45,461 nt of DNA from Alkalibacillus salilacus. GTDB taxonomy: Bacteria; Bacillota; Bacilli; Bacillales; Alkalibacillaceae. The notes beneath the pieces were generated by a model that was not told where the DNA came from, did not search any database, and was given only the letters and a program-made list of their open reading frames with translations. Position 1 is the stretch's first letter. Each line of letters begins with the position of its first letter. This document shows, in pieces, positions 1-9,279 of the stretch. Location of the stretch: positions 1-45,461 of the forward strand of contig NZ_JAUSTQ010000015.1 of assembly GCF_030812915.1 (NCBI RefSeq). Reading direction: 5' to 3'. The position numbers and the translations under genes are program-made.

Positions 1-91
1 CACCTGTTCCCATGCCGAACACAGCAGTTAAGCTCTCTAGCGCCGATGGTAGTTGGGGTTCTTCCCCTGCGAGAGTAGGACGCCGCCGGGC
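1..91 (+). rRNA. rrf: 5S ribosomal RNA, 3' part
   Basis: The window opens inside a 5S rRNA. The stretch holds the conserved CCGAACACAG / GTTAAGCTC core, the GCCGATGGTAGT loop E region and the closing GAGAGTAGGACGCCGCC strand, ending in GGGC at 91. The 5' quarter lies outside the window. It marks the end of an rRNA operon and is followed by two tRNA genes. Confidence 0.95.
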
Positions 92-177
92 TTGAAATAT
101 TTCATGTATGTAAGATCTGCAAAATATTAATTATTCATTTTAAGCTGAGGTCTTTTTAGAAGGCTGACAGTCAATAT

Positions 178-254
<77 letters not shown>

Positions 255-273
255 AATTAAATTTCAATAAAAT

Positions 274-350
274 GGTCCGGTAGTTCAGATGGTTAGAATG
301 CCTGCCTGTCACGCAGGAGGTCGCGGGTTCGAGTCCCGTCCGGACCGCCA
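274..350 (+). tRNA. tRNA-Asp (GTC)
   Basis: A complete tRNA with encoded CCA. The acceptor GGTCCGG pairs with CCGGACC, the discriminator base is G, the T-loop is GGTTCGAGTCC, and the anticodon loop reads CTGTCAC, giving anticodon GTC for aspartate. It lies 19 bases after tRNA-fMet and ends the rRNA/tRNA transcript before the terminator at 371-400. Confidence 0.96.
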
Positions 351-370
351 TTTTATTTCAGACCATTTAC

Positions 371-400
371 ACCTTGTGACATTGATCGCAAGGTTTTTTT
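371..400 (+). terminator. terminator of the rRNA/tRNA operon
   Basis: ACCTTG (371-376) pairs with CAAGGT (389-394) and is followed by an uninterrupted T run to 400. It follows tRNA-Asp directly, so it is the rho-independent end of the rrn-tRNA transcript. Confidence 0.85.
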
Positions 401-507
401 ATGTCTTTTATCGCATTTATATTATGATTAATCAAAGCTGAAAAGATTTTCTTTATGGAGCGATTTTTGCTATGATACGTATATAATCATTCGAATGAGG
501 GATTTGT

Positions 508-1470
508 ATGAAGGAGCGAGAATGGCTTCAAGCGATTAAACCAAAGTCTTATAGGCAACCCTCTGTTATTAAAGGGTTTGGTGATGATGGTGCAGTGATT
601 AAGCCACCTGTTGGTCATGAATTAGTGATCGTAACAGATGCTATGGTGGAAGATGTTCATTTTTCTTTAGATTATATGTCGTTATATGAAGTGGGGTATC
701 GTGTATTAGCAGCCAATATAAGTGACTTAATTGCTATGGGTAGTCGACCACTTTATTATTTGGTTAGCTTAACTGTTCCTTCTCATTATCAAGTTCAAGA
801 TATGACTTTACTTTATGAAGGTATGGGTGAGTTGGCTAAAGAAGCACATATGGACTTAATTGGTGGTGACACGACTGGTGGGTCCCAATTAATGATTTCA
901 ATTACGGCATATGGATCTGTATTACCTCAATATAAGCGATTACGTCAGCATGCCAAACCAAAGGATATCGTGTTTACAACTGGTTACTTGGGTGAAGCTG
1001 GTTATGGGTTTGATTTATTACAAAAGAACCCTAGTCATTCTAATCGCTTTGCGAATCAGCATAAACAGCCAAAACTAAGATTAGCCTTTACATATGTAAG
1101 CGAAAACTTAACTCGTTTAGCTTTAAACGATATAAGTGATGGGATCGCGACAGAATTAAATGAATTAGCAGAAGCTTCACAGGTTAATATCACGATTGAA
1201 GCAGATGCTTTGCCGATTCATCCAGATATGCAGCATCTGTCAAAAAACAAGCAATTAAAATATGCTTTAACAGCAGGCGAAGACTTCGAATTAGTCGGGA
1301 CTTGTTCAAACGAAGAATGGAACAAGCTTGAAGATTTATGTAATACATACTCCATTCCAGTAAAAAGAATTGGAACCGTGAGTTCGATGACTTCATCTAC
1401 GCCTCAAGTATTTCTGTATCAAAATAATCAAGCTCATCTTCTCACGTCCAGTGGATATGAGCATCAGTAA
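508..1470 (+). CDS. thiL: thiamine-monophosphate kinase
   Basis: ThiL phosphorylates thiamine monophosphate to thiamine pyrophosphate, the last step of cofactor synthesis, in the cytosol. The 320-residue length is usual for the family. An N-terminal FGDDGAV motif (about residues 24-30), the GGDTTGG turn near 118 and the DISDGIATEL segment near 209 are hallmarks of the AIR-synthase-like fold and its metal/ATP site. The ATG is preceded by GAGGG at a workable distance. It opens a tight five-gene run with tsaE, tsaB, rimI and tsaD, only a few bases apart or overlapping, so one transcript is likely. The same order is found in B. subtilis (ydiA-E). Confidence 0.96.
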   Translation: MKEREWLQAIKPKSYRQPSVIKGFGDDGAVIKPPVGHELVIVTDAMVEDVHFSLDYMSLYEVGYRVLAANISDLIAMGSRPLYYLVSLTVPSHYQVQDMTLLYEGMGELAKEAHMDLIGGDTTGGSQLMISITAYGSVLPQYKRLRQHAKPKDIVFTTGYLGEAGYGFDLLQKNPSHSNRFANQHKQPKLRLAFTYVSENLTRLALNDISDGIATELNELAEASQVNITIEADALPIHPDMQHLSKNKQLKYALTAGEDFELVGTCSNEEWNKLEDLCNTYSIPVKRIGTVSSMTSSTPQVFLYQNNQAHLLTSSGYEHQ

Positions 1471-1482
1471 TAGGTGGTTAAA

Positions 1483-1932
1483 ATGTTTCAGTTTACAATG
1501 TCATCGGAAGAGTCGACTAAACAATTGGCAGAACGAATTGGACAACGGCTACAAGCTAATGATGTTCTGACCCTTGATGGTGATTTAGGGGCTGGTAAGA
1601 CGACATTCACAAAAGGCTTAGCGTTAGGGTTAGATGTGAAACGGACTGTAAACAGCCCAACCTTTACAATCGTGAAACAGTATCGAGGGCGTTTACCTTT
1701 GTTTCATATGGATGTTTACCGATTAGAAGATAGTGAAGAGGATATTGGATTTGATGATTATTTTGATGCTGACGGCGTGACTGTGATTGAATGGTCACAG
1801 TTTATAGAAGAATTTTTACCGTCTGAGCGCTTAGGAATTTATATTGAAAAAACAGGTGATGACAAACGTTTAATCACTTTAACACCATATGGTGATCGGT
1901 TTGAAAGACTATGTGAGGAGATCAAATTATGA
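1483..1932 (+). CDS. tsaE: tRNA t6A biosynthesis ATPase TsaE
   Basis: TsaE is the ATPase that works with TsaB and TsaD in making the N6-threonylcarbamoyl modification at A37 of ANN-reading tRNAs. The Walker A motif GAGKTTFTKG lies near residue 40, the VNSPTFT switch near 60, and HMDVYRLE near 76. I chose the ATG at 1483 because AGGTGG (1472-1477) sits 5 bases upstream; an in-frame GTG at 1474 lies inside that site. The protein is about 149 residues, normal for the family. The stop overlaps the start of tsaB by four bases, which suggests translational coupling. Confidence 0.95.
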   Translation: MFQFTMSSEESTKQLAERIGQRLQANDVLTLDGDLGAGKTTFTKGLALGLDVKRTVNSPTFTIVKQYRGRLPLFHMDVYRLEDSEEDIGFDDYFDADGVTVIEWSQFIEEFLPSERLGIYIEKTGDDKRLITLTPYGDRFERLCEEIKL

Positions 1933-2627
1933 ATGTACTAGCAATTGATACCTCGAATCAGCCCATGAGTGTGGCTGTACTTAAAGAAGGCATATTGGCG
2001 GCAGAACTTACGATTAATATGAAACGAAATCATTCGATTCAAGTGATGCCAGCGGTCGATTATGTGATGAATCAAGCAGACTTGAAACCTAAGGATCTAC
2101 AGCTAATCGCTATTGCAGAAGGACCTGGCTCGTATACAGGTCTTCGTATTGGAATGTCTTCTGCAAAATCTTTAGCATGGTCACTCGATATCCCGATCGT
2201 AGCCCTATCGAGTTTGAAAGTATTAGCAGCACAAGTGACCGATCAACATAAACTCATCGCGCCTTTCTTTGATGCACGTCGTGGGAATGTCTATGCTGGT
2301 TTATATGAACGGACTAATACAGGAATTGAGACTATTCAATTCGACCGCAATGTTGAGATGACTGATTGGTTAAAGACTCTAAAAGAGATGAATCGTGATG
2401 TCATTATAACGAGTTCAACAAGTCATCAATTTACAGATGAAATTTATGATACTTTAGGAAAAAATGTTCGGTTGATTGATTCTGTCTTGCAATATCCGAA
2501 AGCGAGTATGCTTGCTTATTTAGCGATGTCAGAAGAGCCAATATCTGTTCATGCGCTGGCCCCGCAATATCATCGCATGGTCGAGGCAGAATCGAAATGG
2601 TTGGAAAAGCGCCAAAAGGAACGATAA
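1929..2627 (+). CDS. tsaB: tRNA t6A biosynthesis protein TsaB
   Basis: TsaB is an inactive paralogue of TsaD that forms the TsaB-TsaD platform for t6A synthesis. The N-terminus MNVLAIDTSN is the degenerate ASKHA phosphate loop, and EGPGSYTGLRIG near residues 64-75 is the family signature. At 232 residues it has the usual length. GAGGAG of the upstream gene's end serves as ribosome site for the overlapping ATG. It is followed within 4 bases by rimI. Confidence 0.95.
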   Translation: MNVLAIDTSNQPMSVAVLKEGILAAELTINMKRNHSIQVMPAVDYVMNQADLKPKDLQLIAIAEGPGSYTGLRIGMSSAKSLAWSLDIPIVALSSLKVLAAQVTDQHKLIAPFFDARRGNVYAGLYERTNTGIETIQFDRNVEMTDWLKTLKEMNRDVIITSSTSHQFTDEIYDTLGKNVRLIDSVLQYPKASMLAYLAMSEEPISVHALAPQYHRMVEAESKWLEKRQKER

Positions 2628-2630
2628 ATC

Positions 2631-3074
2631 ATGTCAGAAGTACGTGTACGTAAAATGGAAGTCACAGATTTAGATGATGTCATGGCTGTAGAACATGCGT
2701 CGTTTGCTTCACCGTGGAAACGAGATGCCTTTGAAGTTGATTTGGTCAAAAATCGCTTTTCATACTATCTTGTTTTAGAGAAAGATGATCGGATCATTGG
2801 ATACTGTGGAGTTTGGATTGTTTTAGAAACAGCACAAATAACGAATATCGCTATTTTGCCGAGTGAACGAGGGCATAGATATGGGGAAAAATTATTTCGC
2901 CATGTCCTTAAATTAGCCAGACAAACGGGTGCAGAAGAATTGTCTTTAGAAGTCAGGCAATCAAATCATGTTGCCCAAAACATGTATCAAAAGTTTGGCT
3001 TAAAAATTGTTGGTCGACGTGAAAATTATTATCCAGATCAAGAAGATGCTTATGTAATGTGGGTGAACTTATAA
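2631..3074 (+). CDS. rimI: ribosomal protein S18-alanine N-acetyltransferase
   Basis: A 147-residue GNAT-fold acetyltransferase. The acetyl-CoA loop is in the segment [20 protein letters not shown] (about 80-99), and [14 protein letters not shown] near 120 is the C-terminal GNAT motif. RimI acetylates the N-terminal alanine of S18 in E. coli; in Firmicutes the identity of the substrate is less certain. Its place between tsaB and tsaD is the standard arrangement. The final A of its stop codon is the first base of the tsaD start codon. Confidence 0.93.
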   Translation: MSEVRVRKMEVTDLDDVMAVEHASFASPWKRDAFEVDLVKNRFSYYLVLEKDDRIIGYCGVWIVLETAQITNIAILPSERGHRYGEKLFRHVLKLARQTGAEELSLEVRQSNHVAQNMYQKFGLKIVGRRENYYPDQEDAYVMWVNL

Positions 3075-4087
3075 TGACTGAACACAATGAAATCATATTA
3101 GCTATTGAAACGAGTTGTGATGAGACAGCGGCAGCAGTTGTTCAAGGTGGAACAGAGTTATTATCAAATGTTGTGGCTACACAAATGGATATCCATCAGA
3201 AATTCGGTGGGGTAGTGCCTGAAGTGGCTTCTCGACATCATATTGAACAAATGACTGCTGTGCTTGAACAAGCAATGGATGAAGCAGATGTAACATTTGA
3301 TGATATAGATGCTGTCGCTGTCACGCAAGGACCAGGATTAGTTGGTGCATTATTAGTCGGAGTTAATGCGGCCAAAGCGGTTGCTTATGCACATGATTTG
3401 CCGTTAATTGGTGTTCACCATATTGCGGGCCATATTTATGCCAATCGACTACAGCAGCCATTTGAATTTCCGCTTTTATCCCTCGTCGTTTCTGGAGGTC
3501 ATACTGAACTAATTTATATGAATGAACATGGTGATTATCAATTGATTGGTGAGACACGTGATGATGCAGCAGGGGAAGCGTATGATAAAGTCGCAAAAGC
3601 CTTAGAACTTCCTTATCCAGGTGGACCTCAAATTGATCAGCTTGCTCAATCAGGCGAGGATACTTATCAGTTTCCACGTTCTTATTTAGAAGAAGGGTCT
3701 TATGATTTTAGTTTTAGTGGCTTGAAAACAGCGGTCATTAATAAACTCCATCAGAAACGCCAAAAGAATGAACCAATTGATCGCGAAAATGTTGCGGCAT
3801 CCTTTCAAGCAAGCGTCATTGATGTCTTAGTTAACAAAACGTATCAAGCTGCCTTAGAACATAATGTGAAGCAATTAATTGTTGCTGGTGGTGTGTCCGC
3901 CAATCAATCACTGCGAGCACGATTACAGGAAAAATTCGAAGGTAGTGGCATTGAATTATATATTCCGCCGCTTTATTTATGCACTGATAATGCAGCAATG
4001 ATTGGAGCGGCTGCTTCGATTCAGTATCACCAAGGTGATTTTGCAGGGTTAGATCTTAATGCCAATCCAGGATTAATGATGGAATAA
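3074..4087 (+). CDS. tsaD: tRNA N6-adenosine threonylcarbamoyltransferase
   Basis: TsaD transfers the threonylcarbamoyl group to A37 of tRNA together with TsaB and TsaE. The [10 protein letters not shown] phosphate loop is at the N-terminus, the metal-binding HHIAGH motif near residue 110, SGGHTEL near 135 and the GGVSAN turn near 275. I chose ATG at 3074, which overlaps the rimI stop by one base and has GGTGA upstream; an in-frame GTG at 3059 would add five residues. The resulting 337 residues match the family. It ends the operon at a strong terminator. Confidence 0.96.
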   Translation: MTEHNEIILAIETSCDETAAAVVQGGTELLSNVVATQMDIHQKFGGVVPEVASRHHIEQMTAVLEQAMDEADVTFDDIDAVAVTQGPGLVGALLVGVNAAKAVAYAHDLPLIGVHHIAGHIYANRLQQPFEFPLLSLVVSGGHTELIYMNEHGDYQLIGETRDDAAGEAYDKVAKALELPYPGGPQIDQLAQSGEDTYQFPRSYLEEGSYDFSFSGLKTAVINKLHQKRQKNEPIDRENVAASFQASVIDVLVNKTYQAALEHNVKQLIVAGGVSANQSLRARLQEKFEGSGIELYIPPLYLCTDNAAMIGAAASIQYHQGDFAGLDLNANPGLMME

Positions 4088-4090
4088 TTC

Positions 4091-4127
4091 TTCCACAGCT
4101 TTTACACCAAGCTGTGGAATTTTTTTA
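4091..4127 (+). terminator. terminator of the thiL-tsaD operon
   Basis: TTCCACAGCTT (4091-4101) pairs with AAGCTGTGGAA (4109-4119), followed by seven T. It lies 3 bases after the tsaD stop. Confidence 0.93.
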
Positions 4128-4156
4128 TTAAAGATGGACAAAACAGGCTGTGAGCA

Positions 4157-4252
4157 AGTGGATAATTCTGTGGATAAATAGCCCACAAGTTGTTGATAAT
4201 GTGCATAACTCTGTTGAAAACCCAGTTTATCAAGAAAATTGCCTGTTGATAA
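4157..4252. promoter_or_regulatory. cluster of DnaA-box-like 9-mers
   Basis: Six 9-mers close to the DnaA box (TTATCCACA; reverse TGTGGATAA) lie in one orientation: AGTGGATAA 4157, perfect TGTGGATAA 4169, TGTTGATAA 4191, TGTGCATAA 4200, TGTTGAAAA 4212 and TGTTGATAA 4244. They fill the space between the tsaD terminator and the converging terminator of the ABC-F gene, so they are unlikely to be promoters. From memory, the same gene interval (gcp-ydiF) in B. subtilis is a mapped DnaA-binding cluster outside oriC that affects replication timing; conservation here would fit that role. Confidence 0.7.
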
Positions 4253-4254
4253 AT

Positions 4255-4308
4255 AAAACCCGTTCAATCTAAGACGAAGCAAAACTTCATCTTGATTGGA
4301 CGGGTTTT
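4255..4308 (-). terminator. terminator of the ABC-F gene
   Basis: AAAACCCGTTCAATC (4255-4269) and GATTGGACGGGTTTT (4294-4308) form a long stem with an inner AGATGAAG/CTTCGTCT pairing. It starts right after the ABC-F stop codon on the minus strand and ends in GGGTTTTATTT on that strand. Confidence 0.85.
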
Positions 4309-4310
4309 AA

Positions 4311-6263
4311 TTAATGACTTGATTCGTACATGTCCCATTGTTCTTGCAGTGTTTCCCATTCTTCCATCAGGTCATCAATAGCTTGTTGATTTTCTTGGAT
4401 GGTATCATTGATCTCTTGTAAAGTTGAATAATCACCAGCTAAATCTGGATCGTTCATACGTGATTGTTCATTTTCAATGACTTGTTCATGTTCCTGAATG
4501 GATGACTCAATCGTTTCAATTCGACGTTCTAACTTTCTAAGATCACGTTTAACTTGTTTATCTTGCTCGAATTGTGATTTCGTGGTGTTTACAGATGACT
4601 GTTGTTCCTGTTTAACTTCTTCCATGGCTTGGATTTCAGCTTCTTCTTGTTTCTTCTCTAAATAGTAATCATAATCACCAAGATACGTTTTCACACCGTC
4701 GTGATTCATTTCGAGCACTTGTGTTGCGATGCGATTGATGAAGTAACGATCGTGTGAGACGAATATAATCGTGCCAGGAAAATCAGCTAATGCCGCTTCC
4801 AGTACTTCTTTACTATCCAAGTCTAAGTGGTTCGTCGGCTCGTCCATAATGAGTACGTTGGCTTGTTGAAGCATGAGTTTGGCTAATAATACTCGCGCTT
4901 TTTCACCGCCACTTAGCATACTGACTGTTTTTAAAACTTCCTCACCTGTGAATAAGAAGTTTCCGAGTACAGTCCGAACATCTTTCTCATTCATCAGTGG
5001 GTAATCATCCCATAACTCATCTAAGGCCGTTTTGGAACGATTGAGTGTCGTTTGTTCCTGGTCGTAATAGCCGAATTCGACGTTAGTCCCGACTTGAATA
5101 ACACCATCGACAAACTCCATTCGTTTTAAAATAGCCTTTAATAATGTTGTTTTACCGACACCATTCGGACCAACAATTGCAATGCGGTCACCACGATTTA
5201 CATTAAAGGTCACATTTTGAAAAATCGGTTCGTCGACTGCTCCGTAACGCGCTTCTAATTGATTGACCTTAAGCACGTCGTTTCCACTCTTTTGTTTGAT
5301 ATCGAAACTAAACTTAGCGGATGCATCGTCTAAATCAGGCCGTTCGATCCGCTCCATCTTCTCTAATTGTTTCCGTCTTGCTTGCGCACGCTTACTCGTT
5401 GAATCTCGCGCAATATTACGCTGGACGAAATCTTCTAGTCGTTTAATTTCACTTTGTTGCTTCTCGTAATGCTTGAGTTGCAACTCATAATCTTCTTGTC
5501 GCTTTTGTAAATAATAGCTATAATTCCCGTTATATCGCTTAGATGATTGAAACGCGACTTCATACACCACATTAACAGTCTGGTCTAAGAAGTAACGGTC
5601 GTGTGAGACTATCACGACAGCACCTTCATAACTATTTAAATAGTTTTCAAGCCAGTTTAATGTATTGATATCCAAATGGTTCGTCGGCTCGTCTAAGATT
5701 AAGACATCAGGCTTGGCGAGTAACAATTTACCGAGCGCAAGCCGCGTCTTTTGTCCGCCACTTAAGTCATTAATCGGTGTTTGATAATCAAAAGTCCCGA
5801 AATTCAAGCCTTGTAAAATGGACTTGATATCAGCTTCGTAGTCAAAGCCACCCATAGCTTGGAATTCGTTTTGTTTTTGATCATAAGTGGCCAATAATTG
5901 CTGATAGGACTCATCATCGTCAAAGCCCTCTGGATTAGCCATTTGCATCTCTAATTCGCGTAATTCAGACTCAAGCTTTACGATTTCACTGAAAACTGAA
6001 AGCATTTCATTCCAAATCGTTTCGGATGAATCGAGTCCAGAGTGCTGCGCTAAGTAGCCAATCGAGACGTCTTTTGGTTTATATATATCCCCTTCATCGT
6101 ATGATGCTTCGCCTGCCATAATTTGAAGTATGGTAGATTTTCCTGCTCCATTGCGGCCGACGATTGCGATTCGGTCACGATGATGTACTTCTAATTTAAT
6201 TTTCGATAAAATAGTATCAGCACCAAACGATTTGCCGATATTATCTAATTGCATTACGATCAT
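4311..6263 (-). CDS. ABC-F family ATP-binding protein (YdiF-like)
   Basis: A soluble protein with two ABC ATPase domains and no membrane segment, the ABC-F type that binds the ribosome and acts in translation or ribosome rescue. The first domain has GRNGAGKST (about 38-46) and LSGGQKTRLALGKLLL; the second has GPNGVGKTT (about 365) and LSGGEKARVLLAKLML. Each has a DEPTNHLD Walker B. The linker between them is charged and helical, and the C-terminus is a glutamine- and glutamate-rich coiled coil. I chose ATG at 6263 because GAGGTGA lies just upstream; a GTG three codons earlier is inside that site. The position after tsaD matches B. subtilis ydiF. Confidence 0.93.
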   Translation of the reverse strand: MIVMQLDNIGKSFGADTILSKIKLEVHHRDRIAIVGRNGAGKSTILQIMAGEASYDEGDIYKPKDVSIGYLAQHSGLDSSETIWNEMLSVFSEIVKLESELRELEMQMANPEGFDDDESYQQLLATYDQKQNEFQAMGGFDYEADIKSILQGLNFGTFDYQTPINDLSGGQKTRLALGKLLLAKPDVLILDEPTNHLDINTLNWLENYLNSYEGAVVIVSHDRYFLDQTVNVVYEVAFQSSKRYNGNYSYYLQKRQEDYELQLKHYEKQQSEIKRLEDFVQRNIARDSTSKRAQARRKQLEKMERIERPDLDDASAKFSFDIKQKSGNDVLKVNQLEARYGAVDEPIFQNVTFNVNRGDRIAIVGPNGVGKTTLLKAILKRMEFVDGVIQVGTNVEFGYYDQEQTTLNRSKTALDELWDDYPLMNEKDVRTVLGNFLFTGEEVLKTVSMLSGGEKARVLLAKLMLQQANVLIMDEPTNHLDLDSKEVLEAALADFPGTIIFVSHDRYFINRIATQVLEMNHDGVKTYLGDYDYYLEKKQEEAEIQAMEEVKQEQQSSVNTTKSQFEQDKQVKRDLRKLERRIETIESSIQEHEQVIENEQSRMNDPDLAGDYSTLQEINDTIQENQQAIDDLMEEWETLQEQWDMYESSH

Positions 6264-6360
6264 GATATTCACCTCAACGTGACCTAGTTTATCTTATAGT
6301 CTTACTATAAAGCAATGCATGACGATTTTAAATCGTTTTTATAAAGGAGATACCTAAACG

Positions 6361-6990
6361 ATGGTTGATCAAAAAATACCAAAAGCAACGGCCAAACGCT
6401 TGCCGTTATATTACCGCCACTTAAATTCCATGCAACAACAAGGGAAACAACGTATTTCATCCAAGGAACTGAGTGATGCTGTCAAAGTCGACTCTGCCAC
6501 TATTCGAAAAGATTTTTCTTATTTTGGTGAGCTTGGGCGTAAAGGCTATGGCTATGACATAGAGCATTTGATTTATGTTTTCCGTAAAGTACTCGACCAA
6601 GATGAAATTGCGCACGTCGCCTTGGTTGGCGTGGGGAATTTAGGAACGGCACTGCTTAACTATAATTTTATTAAAAATAATAACACCAAAATCGAAATTG
6701 CCTTCGATACAAATGACGATAAAATTGGGACAACCATCGGAGGTGTGCCGATTTACAGTGTGAATGACCTTGAAAAGGAGCTCAGTCGTACGAATATTAA
6801 TGTTGCAATTTTAACTGTTCCGATGCATGCAGCTGAAGAAGTGACCGAACGATTGGTCGAAACAGGAATTGAAGGGATCTTGAACTTCACACCTGCTCGG
6901 TTGTCTGTCCCGGATGATGTTCGTGTCCGTCACATTGATTTATCCGTTGAACTACAGTCACTCATTTATTTCTTAAAAAATGAGCAATAA
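6361..6990 (+). CDS. rex: redox-sensing transcriptional repressor Rex
   Basis: Rex senses the NADH/NAD+ ratio and represses fermentation and respiration genes when NADH is low. The N-terminal winged helix covers about residues 1-80 ([20 protein letters not shown]). The Rossmann motif GVGNLGTAL near 92-100 binds the dinucleotide, and the C-terminal helix is the domain-swap element. At 209 residues it has the usual length. AAAGGAGA precedes the ATG by about 10 bases. Neighbouring genes in B. subtilis (moaC before it, tatAy-tatCy after it) are absent here. Confidence 0.96.
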   Translation: MVDQKIPKATAKRLPLYYRHLNSMQQQGKQRISSKELSDAVKVDSATIRKDFSYFGELGRKGYGYDIEHLIYVFRKVLDQDEIAHVALVGVGNLGTALLNYNFIKNNNTKIEIAFDTNDDKIGTTIGGVPIYSVNDLEKELSRTNINVAILTVPMHAAEEVTERLVETGIEGILNFTPARLSVPDDVRVRHIDLSVELQSLIYFLKNEQ

Positions 6991-7069
6991 ACTGATCATA
7001 TTACCTTTCAATTAACCTAGTAAAACAGTACAATAGTTCGTGAGACGAAAAATCAAAGGAGATACCAAT

Positions 7070-8470
7070 ATGTCGAACGTGTCGAATAAATGGCTAGTTG
7101 TATTAGCCGTGCTGTTCGGAACCTTTACGGTTATTTTAAACAATAGTATGTTGAATCCAGTTTTGCCGGAATTTATGAAGATTTTTGATTCCGATGCAGT
7201 CGGCGTCAGTTGGATCTTAACCATCTTTATGATCGCGATGGGTATGACGATGCCGTTAACTGGTTATTTAGGTGACCGTTTTGGTCGTAAAAAGGTCTAT
7301 ATTATTGGTGTGTGTCTGTTCATTGTGGGCTCGATTTTAGGTGCTATGTCACAAACTTTGACCATGGTTATTATCGCGCGTTCCGTTCAAGGAATTGCGG
7401 GTGGCTTAATGTTGCCGAACGCGATGGCACTGATTTTCAATGCCTTTCCTAAAAATGAACGCGGATTTGCGGTCGGTACATACGGCATTTCGGTGATGAT
7501 TGCACCGGCGATCGGACCGACAATCGGCGGTTTAATTGCTGAAAATCTAAATTGGATTTATTTATTCTTATTTAATATTCCGTTTGCTTTGTTAAGTTTA
7601 TTCTTCTCAACAAAATATTTAAAACCAACCGAATCAGACCCGTCACTGAAATTCGATGGACTCGGTTTTTTAATGGTCACGCTTGGTGTTGGACCTGTAC
7701 TGTATGTTCTTGGTCAAGGACGTGAAATCGAAGGATTAGTTAATCTGACTAATGGGCTATTGCTCGCAGTAGGGATTATCTTTATTGCCCTGTTCATTCG
7801 CCATGAATTGAGACAGCAACAGCCACTTCTTGACTTGCGAGTATTTAAAATTAAAACCTATCGCTATTCAATTTTAGTCACATCTGCTGCTTCAATTGGG
7901 TTATTTTCAACATTGTTCCTTGTCCCGTACTTGATCCAGGAGGCATTCATGCTCGGGATTGTCATGACCGGCTTAATTTTCTTACCGAGCTCACTGCTAA
8001 GTGGAATATTTATGAATGTCGGCGGAAAAATTCTCGATAAAAAAGGGCCTAAACTCGTTATTCCAACAGGCTTAATTATTTTGTCATTAGCGAGTTTTGC
8101 CTATGGTTTTGTGGAGTTATCTACAGCTGTTTGGGTTATTTTCGTCATTCAGGCAATTCATGGAGCTGGACTTGGCTTTGGTAATATGCCTGCGACAACT
8201 GCTGGCATGAACAAAATTCCAGAAAACTTGGTAGCCCAAGGGTCAGCGATGAATAACTTGATTCGCCAATTTTCATCATCGCTCGGGATCGTATTTTTCT
8301 CAGTCTATTATGAAATAAGACGCGGTCATATGATGTTATTAGACGACTTCTCAACACAAGAAGCAACACTACAAGCGTTAAATGAAGCATTTATCGTAGC
8401 AGGTGTTATTATTGCTCTAGCGATTCCAGCGGCTTATAAAATGAAAGGTGTCGATGAGGAGGAGACTTAA
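7070..8470 (+). CDS. DHA2-family MFS multidrug efflux transporter
   Basis: A 466-residue membrane protein with about 14 hydrophobic segments, the size and layout of the EmrB/QacA (DHA2) drug:H+ antiporters. The first loop has GYLGDRFGRKKVY, the MFS motif A, and the fifth segment has the motif C pattern GISVMIAPAIGPTIGG typical of exporters. I chose ATG at 7070, preceded by AAAGGAGA; the in-frame GTG at 7040 has no ribosome site. No regulator is adjacent. The substrate cannot be told from sequence. The next gene starts 1 base after its stop and uses a GAGGAGGAG ribosome site inside the end of this gene, so the two are co-transcribed. Confidence 0.9.
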   Translation: MSNVSNKWLVVLAVLFGTFTVILNNSMLNPVLPEFMKIFDSDAVGVSWILTIFMIAMGMTMPLTGYLGDRFGRKKVYIIGVCLFIVGSILGAMSQTLTMVIIARSVQGIAGGLMLPNAMALIFNAFPKNERGFAVGTYGISVMIAPAIGPTIGGLIAENLNWIYLFLFNIPFALLSLFFSTKYLKPTESDPSLKFDGLGFLMVTLGVGPVLYVLGQGREIEGLVNLTNGLLLAVGIIFIALFIRHELRQQQPLLDLRVFKIKTYRYSILVTSAASIGLFSTLFLVPYLIQEAFMLGIVMTGLIFLPSSLLSGIFMNVGGKILDKKGPKLVIPTGLIILSLASFAYGFVELSTAVWVIFVIQAIHGAGLGFGNMPATTAGMNKIPENLVAQGSAMNNLIRQFSSSLGIVFFSVYYEIRRGHMMLLDDFSTQEATLQALNEAFIVAGVIIALAIPAAYKMKGVDEEET

Positions 8471-8471
8471 T

Positions 8472-9137
8472 ATGTGTGGACGTTTTACATTAACAGTTGG
8501 ACCAGATATGTTGGCGAAGCGATTCGAACCAGATGGGACCATTGCATGGGAACCAAGCTATAATGTGGCACCGACACAAGATGTGATCGCTGTGGTTAAC
8601 GATGGTGAGCAAAATCGAATCGGACAGATGAGTTGGGGGCTTATTCCATCATGGGCAAAAGACGAATCCATGCGACACAACATGATTAACGCCCGACTCG
8701 AAACCGCTGATCAAAAACCAAGTTACAAAAAGTTATTGGCGAAACGACGCTGTTTAATTGTAGCGGATAGCTTCTATGAATGGATGAAGATTGATGGGCA
8801 AAAGCAACCTGTTCGAATTTACTCACCTGATCAGGAACTATTCACCTTTGCTGGATTGTGGGATCGCTGGCAGACTGAAGCGGGAGAAAAGGTAACGTGC
8901 ACGATCTTAACAAAGGAAGCAAATGATGATATGGCTGAAATTCATCACCGCATGCCTGTTATGTTGCGAGCTGATCAAGAGCAAGAATGGATCAATTTTG
9001 CGCAACAAGATGCTAGTGACATGAAAGATTGGCTTTATACTCAAAAAGATTTACCGCTGACGTACGACGTCGTGAGCACGTATGTGAACAATCCGAAGCA
9101 CAATGATCCTAGTTGTATTGATCCTGTTAATTTGTAG
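8472..9137 (+). CDS. SRAP-domain protein (YedK/HMCES family)
   Basis: The sequence begins MCGRFTL: Cys2, exposed after removal of Met, is the residue that SRAP proteins use to cross-link to abasic sites in single-stranded DNA. The other family landmarks are present: NMINARLET near 75, DSFYEW near 104 (catalytic Glu) and HHRMPVML near 158 (catalytic His). At 221 residues it has the bacterial family length. ATG 8472 is fixed by Cys2 and by the GGAGGAG just upstream; an in-frame GTG at 8448 would bury the essential Cys. It shares a transcript with the MFS gene. Its stop is followed in the same frame by an open stretch built of 21-bp repeats (see 9146-9279). Confidence 0.94.
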   Translation: MCGRFTLTVGPDMLAKRFEPDGTIAWEPSYNVAPTQDVIAVVNDGEQNRIGQMSWGLIPSWAKDESMRHNMINARLETADQKPSYKKLLAKRRCLIVADSFYEWMKIDGQKQPVRIYSPDQELFTFAGLWDRWQTEAGEKVTCTILTKEANDDMAEIHHRMPVMLRADQEQEWINFAQQDASDMKDWLYTQKDLPLTYDVVSTYVNNPKHNDPSCIDPVNL

Positions 9138-9145
9138 TGGAGAAT

Positions 9146-9279
9146 TGAGTCAAGTGATCCGAAATATGATTCAAGACTTCTCAAATTTGAGTCAAGCAAA
9201 CTCAAAAGTGACGCAACGTCTTTTAATTTTGAAGCAACACTTGTACAAAATGACGCAAGAGCTTTAAAATTTGACGCAA
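9146..9279 (+). repeat. seven-copy 21-bp periodic array
   Basis: The 8-mer TGA(C/G/T/A)(T/G)CAA starts at 9146, 9167, 9188, 9209, 9230, 9251 and 9272, exactly 21 bases apart each time, while the bases between vary. The array begins 9 bases after the SRAP stop codon and is in frame with it: read through the TAG, it would encode a degenerate seven-residue repeat around F-D/E-A/S up to a TGA near 9317. Either a coding-derived repeat fused to the SRAP gene and cut off by a stop, or a non-coding array with two-helical-turn spacing. Confidence 0.85.

Noticed and set aside
9146-9279. CRISPR array, because of regular spacing.
   Set aside because: The period is 21 bp with an 8-base conserved core; repeats and spacers are too short and no cas genes are present.
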